From NCBI RefSeq assembly GCF_000717345.1, contig NZ_JNZA01000003.1, positions 124,001-188,000 of the forward strand: DNA of 64,000 nt, read 5' to 3'. The position numbers were made by a program, and so were the translations under genes. Numbering within the stretch: the stretch's first letter is position 1; every line of letters starts with the position of its first letter. Shown here piece by piece: positions 11,791 to 19,882 of the stretch. This DNA comes from Streptomyces lydicus. Its GTDB lineage: Bacteria > Actinomycetota > Actinomycetes > Streptomycetales > Streptomycetaceae. A model generated the notes under the pieces. The model saw nothing but the letters and a program-made list of their open reading frames with translations. It was not told where the DNA came from and ran no database searches.

Positions 11791-12267
11791 GTGCACCCGC
11801 AGACCGCATCCGTCGCCCGTAAGCCCATCTGTTTCGCGGCGGGCGCCCGCCCGTTCCTGCTGGCGGCGCCGAGCAGACCGAGCGCCCCCAAAGCCGCCCG
11901 CGACTTCGTCCGGGCGGTGTTGCTCCGTACCCCGCTCGCCCCGCTGCTGGACACCGCGGTGCTGCTGACCTCGGAGGCGGTCACCAGCTCCCATCTGCGT
12001 ACGCCGCGGTCGGCGGAGATCCTGCTGCGGATCCTGACGGCCGGGCACGGCGTGCGGATCAGCGTGCACGACGAGGCGCCCCTGCGACTGCCCGCGCAGC
12101 TCCTCCCGTCGCCGGCGGGGGGCCCGTACGCGGCGGTGGCCGGTGAGCCGGAGACCGATTACGGCCTGCTGCTCACCGGCCACCTCGCCGACGACTGGGG
12201 CACCACGTCCTTCGCGGGCCTCCCGCGCTCCACGTCGCTGTGGTTCGAGCTCCACACGCCTCGCTGA
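11791..12267 (+). CDS. Anti-sigma-like ATP-binding (HATPase_c_2) protein, degenerate
   Basis: This 158-residue cytoplasmic protein starts at GTG, preceded by GGGGAGGGAG. Streptomyces encodes many short RsbW/SpoIIAB-like ATPases; this one shares their frame: PKAARDFVRAVL...PLLDTAVLLTSEAVTSSHLRT, then YGLLLTGHLADDWGTT and the terminal SLWFEL. The N-box residue Asn, normally in the SE(L/A)VTN block, is Ser, and the middle D-x-G motif is replaced by HDEAP, so ATP or Mg binding is doubtful. It may be a pseudo-kinase-type binding protein. It converges on rodA with only 7 bases between the stops. Confidence 0.75.
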   Translation: MHPQTASVARKPICFAAGARPFLLAAPSRPSAPKAARDFVRAVLLRTPLAPLLDTAVLLTSEAVTSSHLRTPRSAEILLRILTAGHGVRISVHDEAPLRLPAQLLPSPAGGPYAAVAGEPETDYGLLLTGHLADDWGTTSFAGLPRSTSLWFELHTPR

Positions 12268-12274
12268 CGGCTCG

Positions 12275-13489
12275 TCAGCGGGACGCCGACAGCGGGCGTC
12301 CGACGCGGATCGACTGGAGCAGCCCTATGGCGATCCAGACCGCGAACATGGACGTGCCGCCGTAGGAGACGAACGGCAGCGGCAGACCGGTCACCGGCAT
12401 GATGCCGAGCGTCATGCCGATGTTCTCGAAGGACTGGAAGGCGAACCACGCGATGATGCCGGCGGCCACCACCGTGCCGTACAGCTCGGTGGACTCGCGG
12501 GCGATCCGGCAGGCGCGCCACAGGACGATGCCGAGCAGCAGGATGATCAGGCCCGCGCCCAGGAAACCCAGTTCCTCGCCGGCGACGGTGAAGATGAAGT
12601 CCGTCTGCTGCTCGGGCACGAACTGGCCGGTGGTCTGGCTGCCGTGGAAGAGGCCGGAGCCGGTCAGTCCGCCGCCGCCGATCGCGATCCGGGCCTGGTT
12701 GGTGTTGTAGCCGACGCCGGCCGGGTCGAGGCTCGGGTTGGCGAACGCGGCGAAGCGGGCGATCTGGTAGGCGTCGAGCAGGCCGAGCTGCCAGATGGCG
12801 ACGCAGCCGACGACGCCGGTGCCCGCCAGGCCGAGGATCCAGCGGTTGGACGCGCCGGAGGCGAGCAGGACGCCGAGGATGACGGCGCCGAGCACCATGA
12901 CCGAGCCGAGGTCCGGCATCAGCATGATGACGAGGACGGGGACGGCGGCCAGCCCGAGGGCCTGGACGACGGTGCGGTGGTCGGGGTGCGGGCGGTCGCC
13001 CGCGTCGACCCGGGACGCCAGGATCATCGCCATGCCGAGCGCGATGGAGATCTTGGCGAACTCGGCTGGCTGCAGCGAGAAGCCGCCGGGGATCGCCAGC
13101 CAGGACCGGGAGCCGTTGATGGTGGCGCCCAGCGGGGTCAGCACCAGCAGCGCGAGGACGACCGACAGGGCGTACAGGACCGGGACGGCACCGCGCAGGG
13201 TGCGGTGGCCGAGCCAGATGGTGGCCCCGGCGAGCGCCAGGCCGATGCCGAGGTTCAGCAGGTGGTGCAGGAAGAAGTAGTACTCGTCGCCCTTGTTCAG
13301 CTCGGTGCGGTTGCGGGTGGCGGAGAAGACCAGCAGGGAGCCGAGCAGCGACAGCAGCAGGCAGGACAGCAGCAGTATCCAGTCCAGCCTGCGCAGCACC
13401 GAGCCGCGGGCGGTCAGTTTGCCCCAGGTGCCGAGCTCGGGGGTGTAGCGCCGGATGGAGAACGCCCGGGAGGTGGGGCTGGTCGTCAC
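12275..13489 (-). CDS. rodA: RodA/FtsW/SpoVE-family peptidoglycan polymerase
   Basis: This 404-residue SEDS protein with about ten membrane helices is a glycosyltransferase that polymerises lipid II together with its partner PBP2 (next gene upstream). Family blocks include GATINGSRSWLAIPGGFSLQPAEFAK, MPDLGSVMV, the FxxSQTTGQFVPEQQTDFIF segment and the C-terminal LPLPFVSYGGTSMFA. I place the start at GTG 13489 (VTTSPTSRAFSIRR); its bases overlap the PBP2 stop as GTGA, so translation is coupled. A longer frame reaching 14362 is antisense-type shadow over PBP2. In S. coelicolor the equivalent gene is sfr, part of the mre cluster for spore wall synthesis. Confidence 0.96.
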   Translation of the reverse strand: MTTSPTSRAFSIRRYTPELGTWGKLTARGSVLRRLDWILLLSCLLLSLLGSLLVFSATRNRTELNKGDEYYFFLHHLLNLGIGLALAGATIWLGHRTLRGAVPVLYALSVVLALLVLTPLGATINGSRSWLAIPGGFSLQPAEFAKISIALGMAMILASRVDAGDRPHPDHRTVVQALGLAAVPVLVIMLMPDLGSVMVLGAVILGVLLASGASNRWILGLAGTGVVGCVAIWQLGLLDAYQIARFAAFANPSLDPAGVGYNTNQARIAIGGGGLTGSGLFHGSQTTGQFVPEQQTDFIFTVAGEELGFLGAGLIILLLGIVLWRACRIARESTELYGTVVAAGIIAWFAFQSFENIGMTLGIMPVTGLPLPFVSYGGTSMFAVWIAIGLLQSIRVGRPLSASR

Positions 13490-15630
13490 TGTGGGCTCCC
13501 CGAGGGTGACGGCGACGGGAGGACGTACGGCTTGATGGGCTGGGCCTGGATCGTGCCGTCCCCCTCGATCTTGGGGAGCGACGCCTGCGGCTTGGGCAGC
13601 AGGGCGGCCTTCGGGTTGATCTCGCCCTTCGGGTCGACGCCGTACAGGGCGTTGTAGATGTTGCGCACGGCCGGACCGGAGGCGCCGGAGCCCGTACCAC
13701 CCTGGGAGATCGTCATGACGATCGTGAAGTCCTTGGTGTACGTCGCGAACCACGAGGTCGTCTGCTTGCCGTAGACCTCCGCGGTACCCGTCTTGGCGTG
13801 CATCGGGATCTTGTCCTGCGGCCAGCCCTGGAAGCGCCAGGCCGCGGTGCCCCGGGTGGCCACGCCGGCCAGCGCGGAGTCGATCTGCTTGAGCGTGGTG
13901 GGGGTGTCCGGCAGCTTGCCGTGCGCCTTCGGCTTGATCATCTGGATGTGCTTGCCGTCGGGGCTGACGACCGCCTTGCCGACCGTCGGGTCGTGGAGCG
14001 TGCCGCCGTTGGCGAGCGCCGCGTAGATCGTCGCCATCTGGATCGGGGTGACGAGCGTGTCGCCCTGCCCGATGGCGTAGTTGATCGAGTCGTAGGCGTG
14101 CAGCTTCATGCCTTCGAGGCAGCCCTCGCGGGCGAGCTTGGTGCCGAAGTCCTTCTTCTTGGGCCACGCCTTGGCCTGTTCGCACCAGCCGGCCTTGTTG
14201 GCCCTCCAGAAGTCGTGCTTCCACTTGCGGTCGGGGACCCGGCCCTTGACCTCGTTGGGGAGGTCGATGCCGGTCTCCTTGCCGAGACCGAACTGGTGGG
14301 CGGTCTTGTAGAACCAGTCGTTGGCGTTCTTCTTGGGCTTGTCGCCGCCGTCCTTCTTCCACTCGTCGTGCGAGAGCCGGTAGAAGACGGTGTCGCAGGA
14401 GACCTCCAGCGCCCGGCCCAGGCTGATGTCGCCGTGGCCCTCGCCCTCGAAGTTCTTGAAGACCTGGCCACCGATGCTGTACGAGCTGGTGCAGGGGTAG
14501 TGGCCGTCGAAGTCGTAGCCGGCGTTGATCGCGGCCGAGGTGGAGATGACCTTGAAGATCGAGCCGGGGGCGGCCTGTCCCTGGATGGCGCGGTTCAGCA
14601 GCGGGTAGTTGGAGTCCTTGCCGGTGAGGCGGGCGTAGTCCTTGCCGGAGATCCCGCCGACCCAGGCATTGGGGTCGTAGGTCGGGTTGGAGGCCATCGC
14701 CACCACCCGGCCGGTCTTGGCCTCCATGACGACCACGGCGCCGGAGTCGGCCTTGTAGTTGGTGCCGGTGTTGCGGTCGTGGACCTTACGGGCGTCCTTC
14801 ATGGCCTGGTCCAGCTGCTTCTCCGCTATGGCCTGGACGCGGGCGTCGATGCTGGTGACCACGCTCGAACCGGCCTGGCCCTTGTCGCTCTTGGCCTGCC
14901 CGATGACCCGGCCGAGGTTGTCGACCTCGTAGCGGGTGACGGCCGCCTTGCCGCGCAGGTAGTCGTCGTACTGCCGCTCCAGACCGGACCGGCCGATCTG
15001 GTCCGAGCGCAGCAGCGGCGAGCGGGTGTTCTTGGCCTTGTTGATCTCCTCGTCGGTGACCGGGGAGAGGTAGCCGAGGACCTGGGCGGTGTTGGCGTCG
15101 CCGGGGGCGGCGTAGCGGCGTACCGCGGTGGGCTCGGCGCTGATGCCGGGGAAGTCCTCGGAGCGCTCGCGGATCTGCAGCGCCTGCTGGGTGGTGGCCT
15201 TGTCGGTGATCGGGATCGGCTGGTACGGCGAGCCGTTCCAGCAGGGCTGCGGGGTCTTGGAGTCGCAGAGCCGGACCTTGTTGCGGATGTCCTTCTCGGG
15301 CATGCCGAGGACCTTGGCGAGCCGGCCGAGCACGGCCTTGCCGTCGTCCTTCATCTTCAGCAGGGCGGTGCGGCTGGCGGAGACGACCAGGCGGGTCTGG
15401 TTGTCGGCCAGCGGCACTCCGCGGGCGTCGAGGATGGAGCCGCGGGTGGCGGGGTCGACGACCTGCTGGACGTGGTTGTTCCGGGCCTCGTTGGCGTACT
15501 CCTGGCCGTTGCGGATCTGCAGGTACCAGAGCCGGCCGCCGAGGGTGAGCAGCAGCGAGAAGACCAGGATCTGGAGCGCGATGAGCCGGACCGTGACACG
15601 GGACGTCCGGGTTTCGGAGCGGTTACTCAT
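13486..15630 (-). CDS. mrdA: Penicillin-binding protein 2 (transpeptidase)
   Basis: The 714-residue class B PBP crosslinks peptidoglycan with RodA. It has an N-terminal membrane anchor (VRLIALQILVFSLLLTLGGRLWYL), a PBP dimerisation domain, and the transpeptidase domain with active-site SIFK (QAAPGSIFKVI), SCD/SIN-type second motif and KTG in HAKTGTAEVYGK. Start at ATG 15630 (MSNRSETRTSRV) is preferred because GGAGG stands 11 bases upstream; an ATG at 15648 lacks a ribosome binding site. The stop overlaps the rodA GTG. The Pro/Ser-rich tail (SPSPSGSPQ) is probably disordered. Confidence 0.95.
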   Translation of the reverse strand: MSNRSETRTSRVTVRLIALQILVFSLLLTLGGRLWYLQIRNGQEYANEARNNHVQQVVDPATRGSILDARGVPLADNQTRLVVSASRTALLKMKDDGKAVLGRLAKVLGMPEKDIRNKVRLCDSKTPQPCWNGSPYQPIPITDKATTQQALQIRERSEDFPGISAEPTAVRRYAAPGDANTAQVLGYLSPVTDEEINKAKNTRSPLLRSDQIGRSGLERQYDDYLRGKAAVTRYEVDNLGRVIGQAKSDKGQAGSSVVTSIDARVQAIAEKQLDQAMKDARKVHDRNTGTNYKADSGAVVVMEAKTGRVVAMASNPTYDPNAWVGGISGKDYARLTGKDSNYPLLNRAIQGQAAPGSIFKVISTSAAINAGYDFDGHYPCTSSYSIGGQVFKNFEGEGHGDISLGRALEVSCDTVFYRLSHDEWKKDGGDKPKKNANDWFYKTAHQFGLGKETGIDLPNEVKGRVPDRKWKHDFWRANKAGWCEQAKAWPKKKDFGTKLAREGCLEGMKLHAYDSINYAIGQGDTLVTPIQMATIYAALANGGTLHDPTVGKAVVSPDGKHIQMIKPKAHGKLPDTPTTLKQIDSALAGVATRGTAAWRFQGWPQDKIPMHAKTGTAEVYGKQTTSWFATYTKDFTIVMTISQGGTGSGASGPAVRNIYNALYGVDPKGEINPKAALLPKPQASLPKIEGDGTIQAQPIKPYVLPSPSPSGSPQ

Positions 15631-15668
15631 GGCCCGCAGCGCCTCCATGAGGTGTGGTGGTCGGGACT

Positions 15669-15699
15669 GGGGTCCCCCCGGTCGGATTCCGGGGGAGGG
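15669..15699. repeat. Short palindromic dispersed element, copy 2
   Basis: The C/G-run element GGGGTCCCCCCGG...CCGGGGGAGGG lies in the short mreD-mrdA gap. Its arms can pair as a hairpin between the two cistrons, so it may tune read-through or mRNA stability. It is related to the elements at 557, 21321 and 40127. Confidence 0.45.
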
Positions 15700-15705
15700 C
15701 GGACG

Positions 15706-16425
15706 TCACAGGCGCTTGACCCCCTTGATGCGGCCCACCTTGTCGCGGGCCGACTTGCCGAGCAGTCCGCCGCGCTGGCTGCCGATGCGCGCACCGGTGC
15801 GGACGGACTTCATGGCGCCGCGGCTGGCCTTGAGGCCGGTGCCGGTGGTGAGCCAGCCGTAGCCGGCGTCGCGGCTGCCGGAGGTGCCGCTCGGGCTGCC
15901 GGAGCCGTCACCGACCAGCGCCTCGTGCTCCGTTCTGCGGGCCAGCGCCATCACCAGCGGTACGACGAAGGGGGCCAGCAGCAGGTCGTAGAGGGTGGCG
16001 CTGAGCAGCAGTCCGACCAGGCCGACGTGGCGGGCGGCGGTGTCGCCGACGAGCGAGCCGACGCCGGCGTACATCAGCGTCGAGCCGATGGCGGCACCGA
16101 TGACGACCATCAGGGGCACGGTCGCCGAGCGGTGCTGGCCGGAGTCCGGCTTGGTCAGGCCGGCGACGTAGCCGATGACGCAGAGCACCAGGGCGTAGCG
16201 GCCGATGGCGTGGTCGGAGGGCGGGGCGACGTCGGCCAGCAGTCCGGCGAAGAAGCCGATGAGCGCGCCGGCGACGTGCCCGTAGACCAGTGCGAGTCCG
16301 AGGACGACGAGCAGCAGCAGGTCCGGTACGGCGCCGGGGAGTTGGAGGCGCGCGAGGACGGTGACCTGGATGACGAGGGCGACGACCACCAGCGGGGCCG
16401 AGAGCAGGATCCGGTTGATGCGCAT
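15706..16425 (-). CDS. mreD: Rod shape-determining protein MreD
   Basis: This 239-residue integral membrane protein (MRINRILLSAPLVVVALVIQVTVLARL) has five to six predicted helices and typical MreD features in VYGHVAGALIGFFAGLLADVAPPSDHAIGRYALVLCVIGYVAG. It links MreC to the rod complex and sits in the membrane. The last ~70 residues (from about KASRGAMKSVRTGARIG) are polar and basic, longer than E. coli MreD, as in other actinobacteria. It starts 3 bases after the mreC stop, so it is co-translated with mreC, and precedes PBP2. Confidence 0.95.
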   Translation of the reverse strand: MRINRILLSAPLVVVALVIQVTVLARLQLPGAVPDLLLLVVLGLALVYGHVAGALIGFFAGLLADVAPPSDHAIGRYALVLCVIGYVAGLTKPDSGQHRSATVPLMVVIGAAIGSTLMYAGVGSLVGDTAARHVGLVGLLLSATLYDLLLAPFVVPLVMALARRTEHEALVGDGSGSPSGTSGSRDAGYGWLTTGTGLKASRGAMKSVRTGARIGSQRGGLLGKSARDKVGRIKGVKRL

Positions 16426-16428
16426 CGG

Positions 16429-17361
16429 TCAGCTCCTGGGGGAGGCGCTCGCGGAGGGGGTGGCCGTGACGGTGACCGTCGGTGTCGGCTTGGGCTTCGC
16501 GGGCGCGGGCGGCAGGACGGTGTCACGCGGGTCCTGGCGGGGCGGCTGGACGACGACGCCGACGATGTCGAGCTGGGAGAAGGAGACGAACGGGCGGACC
16601 TGGAGGGTGCGGGTCAGATCGCCGTTGGAGGGCTCGACCTTGACGACCCGGCCGACCGGGACGCCGGGCACGAACGGCTTGTCCCTGCTGGAGCCGAAGG
16701 TGACCAGCCGGTCGCCCTTCTTGACGGTGGCCCGGCCGTTGAGCAGTTGGACGCGCAGCGAGCGGACGCCCTGCCCGTTTGCGAAGCCGATCTCGTTGGT
16801 CTTCTCCATGCGGGTGCCGACGGTGAAGTCGGGGTCGGCGGCCAGCAGCACCGTGGAGGTCTCGGCGCCGACGGTGGTGACCCGGCCGACCAGGCCGTCG
16901 CCGTTGAGCACGGTCATGTCGCGGGCGATGCCGTCGCGGCTGCCGGCGTCGATGGTGATGGTCCAGGAGAAGCCCTGGGCCGAGCCGATGGCGATGACCT
17001 GGGCGCCCTTGATGGCGTACTGGCCGGTGCCCGCGGTTTTGAGGATCTTGTCGAGCTCGGCGGCGCGGCTGCGGTTGCGGTCGGAGGAGCCGAGCTTGGC
17101 CTTGAGCGCCTCGTTCTGGTGCTCCAGCTCGGCGATCCGGCTGTGCCGCCGGCCGGAGTCCCGTACGGCGCCCACGGCGTTGCCGACCGGGTCGACGACG
17201 CGGGCGACACCGCGCTCCACGGGGCCGAAGGCGGAGGCGGCGGCCTGCCGGACGCCGTCGAGCGGGGACTGTTCGCCGCCGCGGATATCGACCGTGATCA
17301 GCGCGAACGCGATCGCGACCAACAGCACCAGCAGCAGCCGGCTCTCTCGTGTGTCCCTCAC
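16429..17361 (-). CDS. mreC: Rod shape-determining protein MreC
   Basis: The 310-residue protein has one N-terminal transmembrane helix (SRLLLVLLVAIAFALITVDI), a coiled-coil segment (RHSRIAELEHQNEALKAKLG, near residues 70-95) and the extracellular MreC beta domain (DGLVGRVTTVGAETSTVLLAADPDFTVGTR). It ends in a Pro/Thr-rich tail (PAKPKPTPTVTVTATPSASA). MreC organises PBP2 and RodA outside the membrane with MreD. It follows mreB after 288 bases and overlaps no gene. Confidence 0.96.
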   Translation of the reverse strand: MRDTRESRLLLVLLVAIAFALITVDIRGGEQSPLDGVRQAAASAFGPVERGVARVVDPVGNAVGAVRDSGRRHSRIAELEHQNEALKAKLGSSDRNRSRAAELDKILKTAGTGQYAIKGAQVIAIGSAQGFSWTITIDAGSRDGIARDMTVLNGDGLVGRVTTVGAETSTVLLAADPDFTVGTRMEKTNEIGFANGQGVRSLRVQLLNGRATVKKGDRLVTFGSSRDKPFVPGVPVGRVVKVEPSNGDLTRTLQVRPFVSFSQLDIVGVVVQPPRQDPRDTVLPPAPAKPKPTPTVTVTATPSASASPRS

Positions 17362-17603
17362 GTGCGGCGGCCGTGTCCTTCCTCGTAGGACCGGCCGGCT
17401 GCGGGCCCCGCCGGTCTCGTTCGGGAGTTGAGCTTTGTGCCTTGCTGTGACGGTGCCGAGGGGTGAAACGTCAGCGCACCGTATCTGTCGGGATGTTGTG
17501 CCTGTATATCAACGATCCGCGTCAGCGATCCGTATCGGAGGGCGCGGGATCCGGCTCGGCGGCCCGCCGGGCGGGCCGGCTGCTTCCGCCATGGTGCCCG
17601 AAC

Positions 17604-17631
17604 GCCGCGGTCGTCGCATGACGGCCGCGGC
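17604..17631 (-). terminator. Hairpin downstream of mreB
   Basis: Arms 17604-17610 and 17625-17631 (GCCGCGG / CCGCGGC) with an inner four-base stem and GCAT loop begin 19 bases after the mreB stop. A second GC hairpin is at 17560-17578. They may terminate or partly attenuate mreB transcription before mreCD, consistent with separate control of mreB. Confidence 0.5.
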
Positions 17632-17649
17632 GGTCGGGCCGGTGCTTCG

Positions 17650-18681
17650 TTACCTGCGGGGCTGGGAGTCGAGGACCTGCTGGAGGGCCTCGAACTCCTC
17701 GACGCACTTGCCGGAACCGAGCGCGACGGAGTCGAGCGGGTCCTCGGCGATGTGGATGGGCATGCCGGTCTCGCGGCGCAGCCGCTCGTCGAGGCCGCGG
17801 AGCAGGGCGCCGCCTCCGGTGAGCACGATGCCGCGGTCCATGACGTCGCCGGACAGCTCCGGCGGGCACTTGTCGAGGGTCGTCTTGACCGCGTCGACGA
17901 TGGAGTTGACCGGCTCCTCGATGGCCTTGCGGACCTCGGCGGCCGAAATGACGACGGTCTTCGGCAGACCGGAGACCAGGTCGCGGCCGCGGATCTCGGT
18001 GTGCTCGTCCTGTTCGAGGTCGTACGCCGAACCGATGGTGATCTTGATGCTCTCGGCGGTGCGCTCGCCCAGCAGAAGGCTGTACTCCTTCTTGATGTGC
18101 TGGATGATCGCGTTGTCCAGCTCGTCGCCGGCCACCCGGATGGACTGGGCGGTGACGATGCCGCCGAGCGAGATGACCGCGACCTCGGTCGTGCCGCCGC
18201 CGATGTCCACGACCATGTTGCCGGTGGCCTCGTGGACCGGCAGGCCGGAGCCGATCGCCGCGGCCATCGGCTCCTCGATGATGTGCACCTGGCGCGCACC
18301 GGCCTGGGTCGACGCCTCGATGACCGCGCGGCGCTCAACTCCGGTGATGCCGGAGGGCACGCACACCACGACCCGCGGCCGCGCCAGATAGCGCCGCTTG
18401 TGGATCTTGAGGATGAAGTAGCGGAGCATCCGCTCGGTGATCTCGAAGTCGGCGATCACGCCGTCCTTCAGGGGTCGCACCGCGACGATGTTGCCGGGCG
18501 TGCGCCCGATCATCTTCTTCGCCTCGGCGCCCACCGCGAGAATGCCGCCGGTGTTGGTGTTGATGGCCACGACCGACGGCTCGTTGAGGACGATGCCGCG
18601 GCCCCTGACGTACACCAGCGTGTTGGCGGTCCCGAGGTCGACAGCCATGTCACGGCCGATGAACGACATGTTGTTCCCCAT
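17650..18681 (-). CDS. mreB: Rod shape-determining protein MreB (actin homologue)
   Basis: This 343-residue actin-fold ATPase carries the phosphate-1 loop [25 protein letters not shown] and phosphate-2 [18 protein letters not shown], with [13 protein letters not shown] at the C-terminus. In Streptomyces MreB acts in spore wall maturation and not vegetative tip growth (species knowledge). ATG 18681 is used; ATG 18669 ([13 protein letters not shown]) is an alternative start. It opens the cluster mreB-mreC-mreD-PBP2-rodA. The region upstream (18682-18963) carries the ndk terminator and the promoter, which I could not place precisely. Confidence 0.97.
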   Translation of the reverse strand: MGNNMSFIGRDMAVDLGTANTLVYVRGRGIVLNEPSVVAINTNTGGILAVGAEAKKMIGRTPGNIVAVRPLKDGVIADFEITERMLRYFILKIHKRRYLARPRVVVCVPSGITGVERRAVIEASTQAGARQVHIIEEPMAAAIGSGLPVHEATGNMVVDIGGGTTEVAVISLGGIVTAQSIRVAGDELDNAIIQHIKKEYSLLLGERTAESIKITIGSAYDLEQDEHTEIRGRDLVSGLPKTVVISAAEVRKAIEEPVNSIVDAVKTTLDKCPPELSGDVMDRGIVLTGGGALLRGLDERLRRETGMPIHIAEDPLDSVALGSGKCVEEFEALQQVLDSQPRR

Positions 18682-18903
18682 GAGGATACGTCTGGCCTTC
18701 CCAACTGGAGCGAATGCTTACTGGAGGTCGGCAGGAGGTGATGCGCTGTGAGGCGCGGAAGCCTCCATCGTAGTTCGTAGTGCACCCACTCGAACACGTC
18801 GGGAGGCTGTTCCGCCATTGTCAGCCGTACACGCACCCGCCCCCCTCAATGGTGACGTCGTGTCGCGGTGATGCGTTCCCCCGATCGTGTTTCATACACC
18901 AAA

Positions 18904-18931
18904 GGGCGACCGGTGATTTTGTCGGTCGCCC
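18904..18931 (-). terminator. Terminator of ndk
   Basis: Nine-base arms 18904-18912 and 18923-18931 (GGGCGACCG / CGGTCGCCC) enclose a 10-base loop containing TTTT. It begins 33 bases downstream of the ndk stop codon and lies upstream of mreB. Confidence 0.65.
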
Positions 18932-18963
18932 CTGGTCACGAGGGGTGTACAGCTGATGAAGAG

Positions 18964-19377
18964 TCAGGAAATGCCGGGAAAGAAAATCTTGATCTCGCGC
19001 TCGGCGGACTCTTCGGAATCCGACGCATGGATCAGATTCTCCCGGGTGATCGTTCCGAAGTCCCCACGAATGGACCCACTCGATGCGGCAATCGGGTCAG
19101 TCGGACCGGCCAGCGTCCGCACCCCTTCGATCACCCGTTCGCCCTCGACGACCATGGCGACGACCGGGCCGGAGGACATGAAGGCGACCAGGGGCTCGTA
19201 GAAGGGCCGGCCGACGTGCTCGGCGTAGTGCTGCTCCAGGAGGGCCCGGTCCAGGGTGCGCAGCTCCAGCGCGCTGATCGTCCAGCCGGCCTTGCGCTCC
19301 AGGCGGCCGATGATCTCGCCGATCAGGCCGCGCTGGACGGCGTCGGGCTTGAGGAGGACGAGGGTGCGCTGGCTCAC
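18964..19377 (-). CDS. ndk: Nucleoside diphosphate kinase
   Basis: The 137-residue enzyme exchanges terminal phosphates between NTPs and NDPs. The phosphohistidine is in NLIHASDSEESAEREI near residue 115, and the N-terminus VSQRTLVLLKPDAVQRGLIGEII is canonical. The start is GTG 19377, preceded by GGGAG 8-10 bases upstream; a longer upstream frame is out of keeping with the family length. It is transcribed toward mreB, with a hairpin between. Confidence 0.97.
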   Translation of the reverse strand: MSQRTLVLLKPDAVQRGLIGEIIGRLERKAGWTISALELRTLDRALLEQHYAEHVGRPFYEPLVAFMSSGPVVAMVVEGERVIEGVRTLAGPTDPIAASSGSIRGDFGTITRENLIHASDSEESAEREIKIFFPGIS

Positions 19378-19535
19378 GAAAGAACTCCCTGGATGTGAAC
19401 GAGGGTCAGGCGGGTGCACTGAGGCTACAGGGGCGCTCCCACCAGCCCTTAACCCGCCCACCCCGGCGCCCGGCGGCCTCCGCGCGGCGGATCGGGCCCG
19501 CCACGGGCGCCGGGCGCCGGGCCCGGCGCGGCGGC

Positions 19536-19880
19536 TCAGCCCGCGGTGGACGCCTCGGCCGCCCAACGGGCCTTCGCCGCGTCGACCTTGCGGCCGTAGT
19601 GGACCGACGCCCACCACAGCGCGGCGAACACCGCTCCCAGGAAGAACATCGTCGGAAGGACGAAGCCGCTGGCGATGAGCGCGATCTGCAGCGCCCAGCC
19701 GAGCTGGACGCCGCCGGGGCGGGTGAGCATGCCGCACAGCACGATGCTCAGCAGCATCGCGATCCCGCTGACCGTCCAGATCGTGACCGTCGACAGGTCG
19801 GTCAGCTGCATCGCGACCAGGCCGGCGAAACCGATCACGAAGAATTCGCCTATCAGGGTGCTGGCGCACAGCATGCGCAT
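19536..19880 (-). CDS. DUF4233 membrane protein
   Basis: The 114-residue protein has four hydrophobic segments (GEFFVIGFAGLVAMQL, TVSGIAMLLSIVLCGML, ALQIALIASGFVLPTMFFLGAVFAALWW) and a charged C-terminus. The ribosome binding site AAGGAG overlaps the end of folC, and the start is two bases after the folC stop, so translation is coupled. DUF4233 genes regularly follow folC in actinobacteria; their function is unknown, but the association suggests a link with folate or envelope metabolism. The stop is followed by a 158-base gap before ndk. Confidence 0.9.
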   Translation of the reverse strand: MRMLCASTLIGEFFVIGFAGLVAMQLTDLSTVTIWTVSGIAMLLSIVLCGMLTRPGGVQLGWALQIALIASGFVLPTMFFLGAVFAALWWASVHYGRKVDAAKARWAAEASTAG

Positions 19881-19882
19881 GG

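Noticed and set aside
12275..14362. A 695-codon frame starting upstream of rodA
   Set aside because: The first ~290 codons are out of frame over PBP2. The rodA protein starts at GTG 13489, overlapping the PBP2 stop.
15649..15705. Repeat element as mreD-mrdA terminator
   Set aside because: The genes form one cluster and the hairpin is weak with mismatches; I list it only as a dispersed element.
13798..17388. A 1196-codon frame antisense to PBP2, mreD and mreC
   Set aside because: Shadow of the cell-shape genes; no recognisable domain and no ribosome binding site.
17434..17649. Possible extra gene between mreC and mreB
   Set aside because: No homology-like composition; the gap contains two hairpins.
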